A DNA stretch of 64,000 nucleotides from Ignavibacteriota bacterium (GCA_013285425.1 CP053447.1:360001-424000), one strand, 5' to 3'; shown: positions 1 through 9,669, counted from the first letter of the stretch. The notes: generated by a model from the sequence alone, not told the origin. Numbers and translations are program-made.

Positions 1-1056
1 TCTGTTTCGGGTAATAACATGGAATTAATCAATTATACTCTTATAGATCTTAATGAATCTGTTCCTGAAGAGCCGACTGTAAAAGCAACTGTTGATGGAC
101 TAGTGACTGAAATTGAAAATACCTGGGGACCTGTTTACTCTCAACAGATTGGAACAGCAACAGATTTTTTTGAAGAAGTTGCGACAAATCTTGGTGAAAG
201 CGGGGCGCACGATACACCTGTTGGAAATTTAGTGACTGATGCATATAGATGGAAAACTGGAACTGAAATCGGAATTACTGTCGGCGGATTGAGTGCACAG
301 CCAATCTATGAGGGTCCGCTTGTTGCCGCTGATGCATTCAGAGTTGTAGGCTATGGTTTTAATGAAGTCAATGGACTCGGATACAGGATTGTTAAACTAA
401 AGCTTACCGGTGCTGATCTTATTGCGGGGTTAGAGTTCGGTCTTTCAAATGCAGAATATAATGATGAACTGTTCCCACAGGTTTCGGGAATGAGCTATTC
501 ATATAATTTGGAAAATCCGGTAGGAGGAAGAATTGTTGAAGTAAAAGTAGGTGATATACCTCTTGAGCCACAGACCGAGTATTCAATCACCATTAATGAA
601 TTTCTTTATTATGCGTTAAGTAATCCTTTTATTATCGGAACAAATATCAATATTATAGATCCATACGTATATACTGATTCATCAGAATTTCAGGTCTTAT
701 CAGAATATATTATCTATAAGCAGACAATTTCGCCGGAATACAAAGGGAATGTGTTAATAAATTTAGAATCAATTGATAATGGAACTATTCCGGGTGAGTT
801 CAGACTTGAACAGAATTATCCTAATCCATTTAATCCTTCGACAACCATTAATTATGATCTGCCAAAACAAAGCAGTGTAACTCTTAAAATTTATAATGTC
901 ACCGGTGAAGAAGTAGCAACTTTGGTTAATCAAGATCAGGAGGCGGGCAGATACAGGATCAGATGGGAAGTATCCCGACTTTCCAGCGGTATATACTTTT
1001 ATCAATTAATTGCCGGTGGATTTGTTGAAACTAAAAAGATGGTGTTGATACGATGA
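1..1056 (+). CDS. 5'-nucleotidase C-terminal domain protein with type IX sorting domain (5' end outside window)
   Basis: The reading frame is open from base 1, so this is the 3' part of a longer gene; the ATG at 19 is probably internal. Residues about 50-240 after that ATG resemble the C-terminal substrate-binding domain of the UshA/5'-nucleotidase family, with a GAHDTPVGNLVTDAYR-like stretch followed by a GGLSA motif. The catalytic metallophosphatase domain would lie upstream of the window. The last 80 residues are a type IX sorting domain (QNYPNPFNPSTTI, then SGIYFYQL and KKMVLIR), so the mature protein should be exported and surface-attached or released. Such enzymes remove phosphate from extracellular nucleotides. 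Two more secreted hydrolases follow. Confidence 0.8.
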   Translation, partial: SVSGNNMELINYTLIDLNESVPEEPTVKATVDGLVTEIENTWGPVYSQQIGTATDFFEEVATNLGESGAHDTPVGNLVTDAYRWKTGTEIGITVGGLSAQPIYEGPLVAADAFRVVGYGFNEVNGLGYRIVKLKLTGADLIAGLEFGLSNAEYNDELFPQVSGMSYSYNLENPVGGRIVEVKVGDIPLEPQTEYSITINEFLYYALSNPFIIGTNINIIDPYVYTDSSEFQVLSEYIIYKQTISPEYKGNVLINLESIDNGTIPGEFRLEQNYPNPFNPSTTINYDLPKQSSVTLKIYNVTGEEVATLVNQDQEAGRYRIRWEVSRLSSGIYFYQLIAGGFVETKKMVLIR

Positions 1057-1198
1057 GTAATTTGAAGTATGAATTGAAAATACCTGTTTGGATATTATTA
1101 GATTACTTATAATTGAAAAGCAGGATCCGCTATTACAAGTAATTCGATTCGAAAGGTAAGACAAGTGAAATCATTATTAATAAGTAAGGAGTATATAG

Positions 1199-2686
1199 AT
1201 GAAAATTTATAAAACTGTTTTCTTATTGTTTATAGTGGCATCAGAATCTTTACTGCCTCATTCACAACACGTACATCAATATATCGTTACTGAAGCATAT
1301 CAGCTTTTAGTTAATCAGTTAGGTTATATAATTCCTCAAATGGATGAGCACATTGGCGGGATTGGTTCTGATTTTTATGGTGATTATGCATGGCAAAAAC
1401 CATTTATAAGTACCGGTGCATGGAGAGAGGATATAGAAGACCCAATTTTTAGCTATGATTTTTTAGTATTGCAGGGAGTTAATATCGCTCTTGTTAGTAT
1501 TACTCACTTTTGGGATGCAGATGATGGTGATCTGGAAAAAAATCGTTTTCCAATTATACTACCATTCCCTCCTTATCCATCAGTTAATATAGGTCTGTAT
1601 GAAAACGCTTATGATAAACTATTAAGATATTCAAACGGTGATTGGGTTTTATGGTACCCCGATTTAGTTTGGTGCATCAATAAAGTAAATGGACATCAGC
1701 TGGTAATTATTCCAAATATAATTACTCCTCCGCAAAAAAGCGGAATTTCATTAAAATATTTTTCATTAATCGAATTTTATAAAAATCCTGAATTGAATCT
1801 GCTTTCTGATCAGAATGGGGACTATTTAGTATTCGATTTTACATCACTGCAATTTATTGCTCCTGAGGAAGCTCCGATTATTATAGTTAATGATTACTTC
1901 CGGGATAGAATAGTGTGGGAAGTTCTTGGAAGAATGTGTCATCTTTTAGCTGATCAAAGTGTTCCTGCACATACGCACAGAGATGAACACGGTCTGCTAT
2001 CCGATAGTTATGAGAACTGGATGGGTGGTTCGAGTCAACCTTACCTTCAATGGAATTCTTCCAACTCAGGAGATTTTATAAATCCATATACAACTGATAA
2101 TGATCCACTTCATTATCTGATTTACACAATGCAGCAGCAAGCAGATCATTTCGGAAGTAATGGACCTGATGAAATTGGAAATGGAAATAATGATTTACTC
2201 GGAAACTCAAGACCGCAGGAATTGGAATTTCTTAATTCATTAAACATTTCAGGTTATGGTGAACCAACTACATGGAGCGGACCGTGGAGTAATACAAATT
2301 TGGAAAACATCCGGGATAAAACTTTTCCTTATGTGATTCGTGCAACTGCCGGGTTACTGTACTGGTTTGCTGTTGAAACAGATTTAATTACTGACATTGA
2401 AGAATTTCAATCAGAACCGCTGAATAGTTTTATTCTAAATCAAAACTTCCCCAACCCATTTAATCCAAGAACAGTAATCAGTTATCAGTTACCGGTAAGC
2501 AGTGATGTTACATTAAAAGTTTTCGATGTGCTTGGTAATGAAGTTGCAACTCTTGTAGATGAATACAAACCAGTAGGAAAGTATGAAGTTGAATGGAATG
2601 CGAGCAATCATTCGAGCGGTGTGTACTTCTATCAGATAAGGGCTGAAAAATTTGTTGAAACAAAGAAGATGATTTTAATGCAATAA
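1199..2686 (+). CDS. Secreted zinc-dependent phospholipase C / P1 nuclease-like protein with type IX sorting domain
   Basis: This 495-residue protein begins with a hydrophobic signal peptide. A His-rich segment follows directly (HSQHVHQYIV), and a second one lies at residues 246-264 (MCHLLADQSVPAH, then HRDEH). The pattern of an N-terminal His, a helix of the HLLxDxxxPxH type and further His/Asp residues is that of the trinuclear-zinc phospholipase C/S1-P1 nuclease fold. Residues about 415-495 are the sorting domain, ending KKMILMQ. A short AGTAAGGAG-type ribosome site precedes the ATG. The fold assignment is from motif recognition only; substrate (phospholipid or nucleic acid) cannot be told. 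The sorting-domain DNA is very similar to that of the next gene. Confidence 0.6.
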   Translation: MKIYKTVFLLFIVASESLLPHSQHVHQYIVTEAYQLLVNQLGYIIPQMDEHIGGIGSDFYGDYAWQKPFISTGAWREDIEDPIFSYDFLVLQGVNIALVSITHFWDADDGDLEKNRFPIILPFPPYPSVNIGLYENAYDKLLRYSNGDWVLWYPDLVWCINKVNGHQLVIIPNIITPPQKSGISLKYFSLIEFYKNPELNLLSDQNGDYLVFDFTSLQFIAPEEAPIIIVNDYFRDRIVWEVLGRMCHLLADQSVPAHTHRDEHGLLSDSYENWMGGSSQPYLQWNSSNSGDFINPYTTDNDPLHYLIYTMQQQADHFGSNGPDEIGNGNNDLLGNSRPQELEFLNSLNISGYGEPTTWSGPWSNTNLENIRDKTFPYVIRATAGLLYWFAVETDLITDIEEFQSEPLNSFILNQNFPNPFNPRTVISYQLPVSSDVTLKVFDVLGNEVATLVDEYKPVGKYEVEWNASNHSSGVYFYQIRAEKFVETKKMILMQ

Positions 2687-2731
2687 AATTGTATTAAATA
2701 AGGAAACAGTAATTAAAAGAAAGATTCTTAA

Positions 2732-4330
2732 ATGAAATCTTTGTACAAAATCATCGCCATCAGTCTAATATCTGGCTCACAATATTTTGCTCAAACTCCC
2801 GATTCACTTCCTGTTATTTACGTTCCCGGAATAATGGCTTCTCCGCTCTACGATGATATTAATAATAACAACCAGTTGGCTCCAGAGGAGAAAGCCTGGT
2901 TTGGTCCTCAATTCATTACTCATTGTCTCTGGTTAAAACCAAATGGAATTGATCCTGATGGAAACTATAACATCAAGGTAGCACCTTTGCGAAATGATAC
3001 TGCAAACACTCTTAGAGATGAATTGCTTGATGTTCCAATGGATTTATTTAAAGGATTTTTTGATAATATGGAAGCACATGGATACATACTTGATGACTAT
3101 GATGATAACCATAACGAAGGTGAAAATCTATTTTGTTTTACGTACGACTGGAGAAAAAATAATTTTACCAATGCAGAACTTTTATCCTTTTTTATTGACA
3201 GCGTAAAAAACTGGACAGGTATCAATCAGGTTAATTTAGTTGGACACAGTATGGGCGGAATTGTTTCCAAAACTTGTATAAATAATTTCGATAAGAGCAG
3301 AATAAAAAATATAGTATTCATTGCAACTCCAAATCTCGGTGCACCGGAAGTTTTAACAGTTATGCTAAAAGGAAAACTTTTTGAGTGGCTAAATTTTATT
3401 AATGAAATTGAATGGCCAGTAACAAGATCGCTAGCAAGAAATCTTCCATCTTGTTATCAGTTAATTCCATCATTTAGTTATTTTAATCTCAATTTGAACA
3501 ACGGATATTCATCTGGAGTGGAGATTTATTCAGAATGCCTTCAAATACCTGGAGGAAATTATTTAAATTATTCGGAACTTATTAACTACCTTCGTGATTA
3601 TGAAACGTGCCTGATGGGAATCGAGACTTTAAATGACGGGCTGCTCGATGCATCGGAAATATTCAAAGAAGATATAGATACTGTTGACTTCGGTCAGATA
3701 AATGTTTTCAATATTGTAGGGCACAATCAATTAACCATTGGAAAGAACAAGATAATTACCGGTGGTTTCCCAACATATTGTAACACAGTTGAATATTCGC
3801 GAAATCTGAATGGTGATTTTACAGTTCCAGTTCGCAGTGCAGAGTTAATCAACGGTAAAATTTTTGAGCACACATATTATGTTTCTGACATAAAACATCA
3901 CGAACTGCCGGGCTCACAGGAAACTCTAACAATACTTCTTGGAATATTCTCAGATCCACCAAACTATAACTTTCCTCAATTTTCAAATCCACCAGCAAGT
4001 TATTCCGGTATCACTGATGTTGAAAATGAAATCCTTACAGCAAATTCATTTTATCTATCACAAAATTTTCCAAACCCATTTAATCCAAGAACAGTAATCG
4101 GTTATCAGTTGCCGGTAAGCAGTGATGTTAAAATAAAAGTATACGATGTGCTTGGTAATGAAATCGCAACACTTGTTGATGAATACAAACCAGCGGGAAG
4201 TTATGAAGTTGAATTTAACACAGCATCATTATCAAGCCGAACTGGCTTAGCTTTGACGAGTGGAGTTTATTTCTATCAACTTAAAACAGGAAATTTTATT
4301 AAAACAAAAAAATTAATTCTAATCAAATAA
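2732..4330 (+). CDS. Secreted LCAT-like lipase/acyltransferase (alpha/beta hydrolase) with type IX sorting domain
   Basis: The 532-residue protein has a signal peptide cut near residue 20 (SQYFAQ). It continues with VIYVPGIMASPL, the opening typical of lecithin:cholesterol acyltransferase-like alpha/beta hydrolases. The nucleophile elbow is GHSMGG with Ser173. A TYDWR-like segment near residue 137 matches the family's FxYDWR motif. Likely acid and His partners lie in the region 300-400 but cannot be fixed by eye. The sorting domain occupies the last 85 residues. It holds an extra RTGLALT-like insertion just before SGVYFYQL, which other copies in the window lack. It probably hydrolyses ester lipids outside the cell and sits 45 nt behind the phospholipase-like gene. 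Confidence 0.75.
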   Translation: MKSLYKIIAISLISGSQYFAQTPDSLPVIYVPGIMASPLYDDINNNNQLAPEEKAWFGPQFITHCLWLKPNGIDPDGNYNIKVAPLRNDTANTLRDELLDVPMDLFKGFFDNMEAHGYILDDYDDNHNEGENLFCFTYDWRKNNFTNAELLSFFIDSVKNWTGINQVNLVGHSMGGIVSKTCINNFDKSRIKNIVFIATPNLGAPEVLTVMLKGKLFEWLNFINEIEWPVTRSLARNLPSCYQLIPSFSYFNLNLNNGYSSGVEIYSECLQIPGGNYLNYSELINYLRDYETCLMGIETLNDGLLDASEIFKEDIDTVDFGQINVFNIVGHNQLTIGKNKIITGGFPTYCNTVEYSRNLNGDFTVPVRSAELINGKIFEHTYYVSDIKHHELPGSQETLTILLGIFSDPPNYNFPQFSNPPASYSGITDVENEILTANSFYLSQNFPNPFNPRTVIGYQLPVSSDVKIKVYDVLGNEIATLVDEYKPAGSYEVEFNTASLSSRTGLALTSGVYFYQLKTGNFIKTKKLILIK

Positions 4331-4397
4331 ATAAAAGCCTGTTACAACTATTCTTTTCATTTTGGATTCGGTCAATTAAATGCCTTATAATAAAAAA

Positions 4398-4417
4398 GCC
4401 CCGAAAATGTTCGGGGC
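4398..4417 (-). terminator. Rho-independent terminator for the lamin-tail gene
   Basis: A perfect 8-bp GC-rich stem (GCCCCGAA / TTCGGGGC) with a 4-nt loop lies between two converging genes. On the minus strand it is followed by a TTTTTTA tract, so it mainly ends transcription of the gene at 4437-6185. It may also act weakly on the plus strand. Confidence 0.85.
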
Positions 4418-4436
4418 TAAATAAAAACCGGTGATA

Positions 4437-6185
4437 CTATTTAATCAAAGTCATCTTTCTTGATTGAGTAAAATTATTTGCTTCAATCTTATAAATATAA
4501 ATACCACTTGAGAGTTCGCTGGCATCAAATGTAATAGTATGTGAACCAGCAGTTTTAAAACCATTTACAAGTGTTTTAACTTCCTGTCCAAGTAAATTGA
4601 AAACAGATAGTTTAACATTACTTGCAGCCGGTAAACTAAATTTAATTGAGGTTGAAGGGTTAAATGGATTTGGATAATTTTGGGATAACTCAAATTTATC
4701 AACTGAAATAACTTCTGCTTCAACAACATTTGAATATTCAAAAGTACCTTCAAAATCAACTTGTTTCAGTCTATAACTGTATTTTCCTATCGATAAATTA
4801 TTATCAGAGAAATAATAATTATTAGTTTTGGTTGAAGTTCCAAATCCTGCAACAAAACTGATTACTTGCCAATCAGAGTTTTCAGATTTTCGTTCAATCT
4901 CAAAACCAAGATTATTTAACTCAGATGCGGTTGACCACACTAAGTTAATTGAAGTTCCGCTTACAGATGCTGTGAATGAGGTTAACTCAACCGGAATAAC
5001 AGTATGATTACCAATAAATGTAAAAGTGTTCTGCGGATATACCAGCCACTGTGAACTAACTGAATCTGTTCCTGCAGATGCAGCCCAATCAGTTGTTCCA
5101 AATAAGATAACATCTTTTCTAACGAGAGTTTTTTCGGCTGTACCTGGAGTAATACCGGCAACTGCCCAGCTTGTTCCTGGATCTTCACCTAAAATTCCTA
5201 TGACATCAATAGGAGTCCATACACCTGCAATATTCTTTTCTAACGCCATATAATCATCACCGTTATAGAAAGTGATAGATCCGGTGTCAATATCAGCAAC
5301 AGCTAAGATTGTCGGATCAGCCTGTGGATTAGCCAGTACAAATACCTGATTTGCAGCTAAAGAACCAGTAAGCGGTTGAATATACTGAATTGAATCAGCA
5401 CCATTATTAGATCTTACAACCCGATAGTTTGAGAGGTCAACACTTGAACTGGTTGGGTTAAAGATTTCTATTGCTTTATTATTACTTGAGCCTTCCAAGT
5501 ATTCTGAAATAAATAAATCTGGTGTACTTGCTGGTGTTCCAACAACTTCAAATAAATCAAGTCCTACATAATCTGACTCAGTTCCACCAGGTCCGCCATT
5601 TGTGCAATAATACCGAACTGCAAATCGAATATTTCCTCCAACAGGAATTACACCGGTATATTGTGCCCATCCGCTTGTTGAAGCATCAAAAGTTGCAATT
5701 TGATTATCAAAAGCAGAATGGGTTGTACCTGCAGTTGAAGAAATCCAGACTTGTAAATGATCTGCCCAGGTACTTCCGTCAGGAGCCCTGTGCCAAAATT
5801 TAAGTGTATCACCCGCACTAACATTGATAGAAGGAGAAATTAACCATTGATCAATCAATAATCCGCCGTTAAATGCGCCATTAAAATTCTGTCCAATGTA
5901 ACCTGTAACTGGTCCTTCGTATGCAGGAAATACGGTAGAATTTCCCTGGAATACCGTGGTTAAACCAGCGCCATCAACATCATCAAAAAACCAACCTCTC
6001 GATTGAATGCCTGTCAATGTATTATCGCCGTTCATATCATCCATAAATAAAACTGATTCACTTGGGATATGATGAACTATTGGTGTGTTCTTAAAGTTAT
6101 CCTGATTTGTTCTGCTGTGCTGAGCATTGACTACAACAGCAAATACAAAAAATGAAAGTAAAAAAGGAAGAAAAATTTTCTGCAT
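4437..6185 (-). CDS. Secreted lamin-tail domain protein with choice-of-anchor J-like domain and type IX sorting domain
   Basis: The 582-residue protein starts with a clear signal peptide ending NAQ near residue 21, behind a GAGGTG ribosome site. Residues about 45-215 resemble the choice-of-anchor J (cleaved-adhesin) beta-sandwich. Residues about 222-330 are a lamin-tail domain (LFISEYLEGSSNNKAIEI, then LSNYRV). Residues about 400-490 form a fibronectin-like module with ELNNLGFEIERK, which also occurs in the propeller protein at 19097. The type IX sorting domain (QNYPNPFNPSTSIKF) closes the protein. No catalytic motif was seen; it is probably a surface adhesin or a binding module. It is transcribed alone and ends at a strong terminator. 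Confidence 0.75.
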   Translation of the reverse strand: MQKIFLPFLLSFFVFAVVVNAQHSRTNQDNFKNTPIVHHIPSESVLFMDDMNGDNTLTGIQSRGWFFDDVDGAGLTTVFQGNSTVFPAYEGPVTGYIGQNFNGAFNGGLLIDQWLISPSINVSAGDTLKFWHRAPDGSTWADHLQVWISSTAGTTHSAFDNQIATFDASTSGWAQYTGVIPVGGNIRFAVRYYCTNGGPGGTESDYVGLDLFEVVGTPASTPDLFISEYLEGSSNNKAIEIFNPTSSSVDLSNYRVVRSNNGADSIQYIQPLTGSLAANQVFVLANPQADPTILAVADIDTGSITFYNGDDYMALEKNIAGVWTPIDVIGILGEDPGTSWAVAGITPGTAEKTLVRKDVILFGTTDWAASAGTDSVSSQWLVYPQNTFTFIGNHTVIPVELTSFTASVSGTSINLVWSTASELNNLGFEIERKSENSDWQVISFVAGFGTSTKTNNYYFSDNNLSIGKYSYRLKQVDFEGTFEYSNVVEAEVISVDKFELSQNYPNPFNPSTSIKFSLPAASNVKLSVFNLLGQEVKTLVNGFKTAGSHTITFDASELSSGIYIYKIEANNFTQSRKMTLIK

Positions 6186-6321
6186 TATGCACCTCGAAGT
6201 TTGTTAAATATTAAATTAGTTAAAAAGCTATTAACAAAATAACTAATCCATCTTTTAATATGAAGTATAATTGAAAATTTATTTAGTTTTTTTAAACCTG
6301 TTTAGATCGAAAAAAAAAATC

Positions 6322-6456
6322 TTAATATGGGCCCTGATTGAGTTTCTCCGCTTTTTTGTTATCGATAATCCAAAGAAGTCTGATAAGATCTTTCCAGGTG
6401 TTTCTTCTGCGATTATAATTTATTTCACTTAGCTCTAATTCACCCCTGAGAAACAA
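6322..6456 (-). CDS. Candidate 44-residue ORF in the 6186-6490 gap
   Basis: The 305-nt gap between divergent genes holds this short open frame, read from a TTG at 6456 to a TAA. The product is basic (NYNRRRNTWKDLIRLLWI near its middle), looks like a helix, and has no signal peptide. No ribosome site stands before the TTG. The frame is closed by a stop one codon upstream of the TTG, so it could also be the remnant of a longer gene. The rest of the gap is AT-rich and presumably carries the promoters for the two divergent genes; no clear promoter box was recognised. Confidence 0.22.
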   Translation of the reverse strand: MFLRGELELSEINYNRRRNTWKDLIRLLWIIDNKKAEKLNQGPY

Positions 6457-6544
6457 TTACTCGCTATCAAATGATTTATATATACACAAATTGTTTTTTC
6501 CGTATTATTCGGTTAATTTTGAAGTGAAATTAACAAAGGAAAAT

Positions 6545-7633
6545 GTGGCAGAAAACGATCAAAATAAACCGGTTCAGAGTGAAAAGAGCAGTACCGGACA
6601 AACTCCTAACAAATACCGCAAAGGCGGCAGAAGATATTATCCTAAAAAAAGATATTATAAACCTCAGACATCATCAGGCGATCAGGCGGTACAACCGGTA
6701 AAAGTAAGTTTTCAGAAAATTTCTATTGTCATACCGCTTTTTAATGAAGAGGAATCTATTCAGCCGCTTATCAATGAAATTAGAAAAGCAATCAAAACAT
6801 TAAATAAACCTTATGAAGTTATTTTTGTAGATGATGGAAGTACTGATAAATCATTACAGGTAATTAAAGAAGCTGGCAAATCTGATACACGGTTAAAATT
6901 TATTAGCTTTAGAAAAAATTATGGTAAATCTGCTGCTTTGCAGGTCGGATTTAAAGCTGCTACCGGGGATGCAATCATTACTATGGATGCAGATTTACAG
7001 GATGATCCTTTTGAAGTGCCAAATCTCTTAAAGAAACTTGATGAAGGTTATGATCTTTGTTCAGGGTGGAAGAAAGAAAGATTTGATCCGTTTATAAAAA
7101 AATATTCTTCGCGCTTCTTCAATTTTATTACAAGATTATTCAGCGGAATTAAAATTCATGATTTTAATTGTGGATTAAAAGCCTATCGCAGAGAAGTTGT
7201 ACAAAATTTAAATGTTTACGGCGAGCTTCACCGATATGTACCTGTACTCGCTAAATGGCAGGGCTTTACTGTTACTGAAATTCCTGTTAAACATCATAAA
7301 CGCAGATATGGAAAAACTAAATTTGGTATTTCGAGATTCTTTAAAGGTTTTATTGATTTAATTACAGTTACCTTTGTAAGCAGGTATATAAAACGACCAA
7401 TGCACTTTTTCGGATTTTTTGGAGCAGTGGCTTTTTTTATAGGTTTGATTGTTAATGGTTATTTAACAATTGAGTGGTTATCCGGTAAAGCCTTAAGCAA
7501 CAGACCGATGCTGTTCCTTGGTATGTTGTTGATTATAGTTGGTGTTCAGTTTTTTTCTGTAGGATTGCTTGGTGAAATGATGGTCCATCAAAACCAGAAT
7601 GAAAGGGAATATGTTATTAAAGATCGAAACTAA
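6545..7633 (+). CDS. Family 2 glycosyltransferase, DPM/ArnC type with two C-terminal membrane helices
   Basis: The protein has a basic, disordered N-terminus of about 50 residues (RRYYPKKRYYK). A GT-A domain follows, with ISIVIPLFNEEESI, the nucleotide-binding VDDGSTD, and DADLQDDP carrying the metal-binding DxD-type motif. Two membrane helices follow (HFFGFFGAVAFFIGLIV and LFLGMLLIIVGVQFF). This layout is typical of transferases that move a sugar onto a lipid carrier at the inner membrane. The frame is open back to a TTG at 6491, but the GTG at 6545 has an AAAGGA ribosome site just upstream and is preferred. It opens the surface-glycan locus; the next gene starts 39 nt later. Confidence 0.85.
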   Translation: MAENDQNKPVQSEKSSTGQTPNKYRKGGRRYYPKKRYYKPQTSSGDQAVQPVKVSFQKISIVIPLFNEEESIQPLINEIRKAIKTLNKPYEVIFVDDGSTDKSLQVIKEAGKSDTRLKFISFRKNYGKSAALQVGFKAATGDAIITMDADLQDDPFEVPNLLKKLDEGYDLCSGWKKERFDPFIKKYSSRFFNFITRLFSGIKIHDFNCGLKAYRREVVQNLNVYGELHRYVPVLAKWQGFTVTEIPVKHHKRRYGKTKFGISRFFKGFIDLITVTFVSRYIKRPMHFFGFFGAVAFFIGLIVNGYLTIEWLSGKALSNRPMLFLGMLLIIVGVQFFSVGLLGEMMVHQNQNEREYVIKDRN

Positions 7634-7672
7634 AGTTCAATTAACAATCCATCCCTCCGTAAAATCTGAAAA

Positions 7673-8794
7673 ATGAAAATAGTAATTGTATCACCGGCTT
7701 ATCCTTTGAGAGGCGGTATTGCAAATTTTACTGCACAGCTTTACAAGGAATTAATAATTAATAATCACGTGGATGTTTTTACTTTTAAGAGACAATATCC
7801 GGAAATATTTTTCCCCGGAAAATCACAATTTGAAAGCGGCGAAGATGTTGATAAAATTCCGGCAGAAATAATAATAGATTCGATTAATCCTATATCATGG
7901 AAAAAAACTGCAAAAAAAATTGTTAAGATTAACCCTGAGCTGCTGATCTTTGCATATTGGCTTCCCTTTTTTGCTCCTTGTTACAGCTCGATTGCAAAAA
8001 GAATAAAGAAAGAAACTAATGCAAAAATTCTTTCAATATGTCATAACATAATTCCACACGAAAAAAAACCCGGTGATAAACTATTAACTAAATCTTTTTT
8101 GAACAAAATGGATTTCTTTATCACTCTATCTGAAGAAGTAAAAAAAGATCTTGAGAAGTTTGTTAAAAAACCAAAATGCAAAGTTCTTCCGCATCCGGTG
8201 TATTCAAGATTCGGTGAAAAGGTTAGTAAAGAAAATGCACTTAATAAACTTAAACTTAATGAAGCTAAATATGTTTTGTTTTTTGGTTTTATCCGTGATT
8301 ATAAAGGTCTGGATATTCTAATTGAAGCATTAACTTTTGTTAAAGAAAAAATCAAAATAAAGTTGATTGTGGCTGGAGAATTTTACGATGATGAAAAAAA
8401 ATATACAGGACTAATTGAAAAGTTAAATTTGCAAGACGATATTATTTTATTTTCTGATTTCATTTCCACAGAGGAAGTTAAATATTATTTTTCTGCTGCT
8501 GATGTTGTAATTCTTCCTTACAAAAGTGCAACACAAAGCGGCATTGTTCAGATAGCGGTTAATTTTGGTAAACCAGTTATTGCCGCAAGTGTTGGCGGTC
8601 TGGGTGAGGTAATTAAGAATAACCAAACCGGCTATATTGTAGAGCCGGAAAATCCCGGTCAGTTGGCTGATGCAATAATTAAGTTTTATACTGAGAATAA
8701 AGAAAATGAATTTTCAAATAATATTTCTAAAATTGCTGAACAATATTCGTGGAAAAATTTTGTAAATGGAATTTTTGATTTAATTAACTCATAA
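7673..8794 (+). CDS. Family 4 glycosyltransferase
   Basis: The 373-residue GT-B protein has the N-terminal YPLRGGIANFT loop that in this family contacts the acceptor and donor phosphates. Its C-terminal half has YVLFFGFIRDYKGLDILIEA and the donor-site segment LPYKSATQSGIVQIA followed by FGKPVIAASVGGLGE. Length and domain order are normal for a retaining GT4 enzyme. It would add a nucleotide-activated sugar in the cytoplasm during assembly of the polysaccharide encoded around it. The sugar specificity cannot be read from the sequence. Confidence 0.85.
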   Translation: MKIVIVSPAYPLRGGIANFTAQLYKELIINNHVDVFTFKRQYPEIFFPGKSQFESGEDVDKIPAEIIIDSINPISWKKTAKKIVKINPELLIFAYWLPFFAPCYSSIAKRIKKETNAKILSICHNIIPHEKKPGDKLLTKSFLNKMDFFITLSEEVKKDLEKFVKKPKCKVLPHPVYSRFGEKVSKENALNKLKLNEAKYVLFFGFIRDYKGLDILIEALTFVKEKIKIKLIVAGEFYDDEKKYTGLIEKLNLQDDIILFSDFISTEEVKYYFSAADVVILPYKSATQSGIVQIAVNFGKPVIAASVGGLGEVIKNNQTGYIVEPENPGQLADAIIKFYTENKENEFSNNISKIAEQYSWKNFVNGIFDLINS

Positions 8795-8831
8795 TTTTTA
8801 ATTTTATACTATCCTATACTGAATTTAGTAA

Positions 8832-9641
8832 ATGCATTACGATCCGGTAAAAAATATTTTTGCTAACGTAATAAAGAAATCACCTTTACTCAGAGTATTT
8901 TTCTATAAGATACTTGATTTGATGTTTCTTCGTTCGTGGTATGTTAGAAGAGAATTAAAAAATCTCAGAAAATTATTCGGCAGTAAAAAAATAAGCATTT
9001 ATGATGCTGGCTCAGGCTATGGGCAGTATTCTTATTTTATGTCTAAGGCTCTTCAGCCTTGTGAAATCTATTCGGTTGATGTAAAAGAGGACTGGATTAA
9101 CGACTGTATAGATTTTTTCAAAAGTCAGAAGATTGAAAATGTTTCTTTTGGTATTGAAGATCTAACAGTAATAAATCATACGGATAAATTTGATTTAATA
9201 GTCTGTGTTGATGTAATGGAGCATATTGAAGATGACAGAAAAGTGTTTGAAAACTTTTATACCGCACTTAAAAAAAATGGATACTTAATCATAAACACAC
9301 CTTCAATTTACGGAGGCAGCGATGTTCACGATGATGATGATGAAAGCTTTATTGGTGAACACGCACGTGACGGTTACTCAAAAGAAGAACTTGAAGCGAA
9401 ACTTCATCCGGCTGGATTTGCAACTTATCAATCCAAATACACATACGGGTTTTGGGGAGATAAAGCATGGAGACTCGGTATTAAATATCCTATACTAATG
9501 GTCAATCTTTCAAAGTTATTTTTGATCATTCTGCCATTATATTACTTACTAACGTTTCCGTTCACTTTTATAATGATGTGGATTGATTATAAATCAAATA
9601 ACAAAGTAGGATCCGGAATTAATTTTATAGCAGCAAAGTAG
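8832..9641 (+). CDS. SAM-dependent methyltransferase with C-terminal hydrophobic segments
   Basis: The 269-residue protein holds a class I methyltransferase core. SAM motif I is ISIYDAGSGYGQYSYF near residue 57, and the post-motif region is FDLIVCVDVMEHIEDD. The C-terminal 55 residues contain two hydrophobic stretches around LFLIILPLYYLLTFPF that could tie it to the membrane. Its place between a GT4 gene and a YfhO-like gene suggests that it modifies a glycan or lipid-linked intermediate. The target is unknown. Confidence 0.75.
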   Translation: MHYDPVKNIFANVIKKSPLLRVFFYKILDLMFLRSWYVRRELKNLRKLFGSKKISIYDAGSGYGQYSYFMSKALQPCEIYSVDVKEDWINDCIDFFKSQKIENVSFGIEDLTVINHTDKFDLIVCVDVMEHIEDDRKVFENFYTALKKNGYLIINTPSIYGGSDVHDDDDESFIGEHARDGYSKEELEAKLHPAGFATYQSKYTYGFWGDKAWRLGIKYPILMVNLSKLFLIILPLYYLLTFPFTFIMMWIDYKSNNKVGSGINFIAAK

Positions 9642-9669
9642 TTTATTAAATATCTCAAACGGAGATTGA

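Noticed and set aside
2027..2040. GGTTCGAGTCAACC resembles a tRNA T-arm
   Set aside because: It lies within a well-supported secreted protein gene, and no cloverleaf or acceptor stem can be formed around it.
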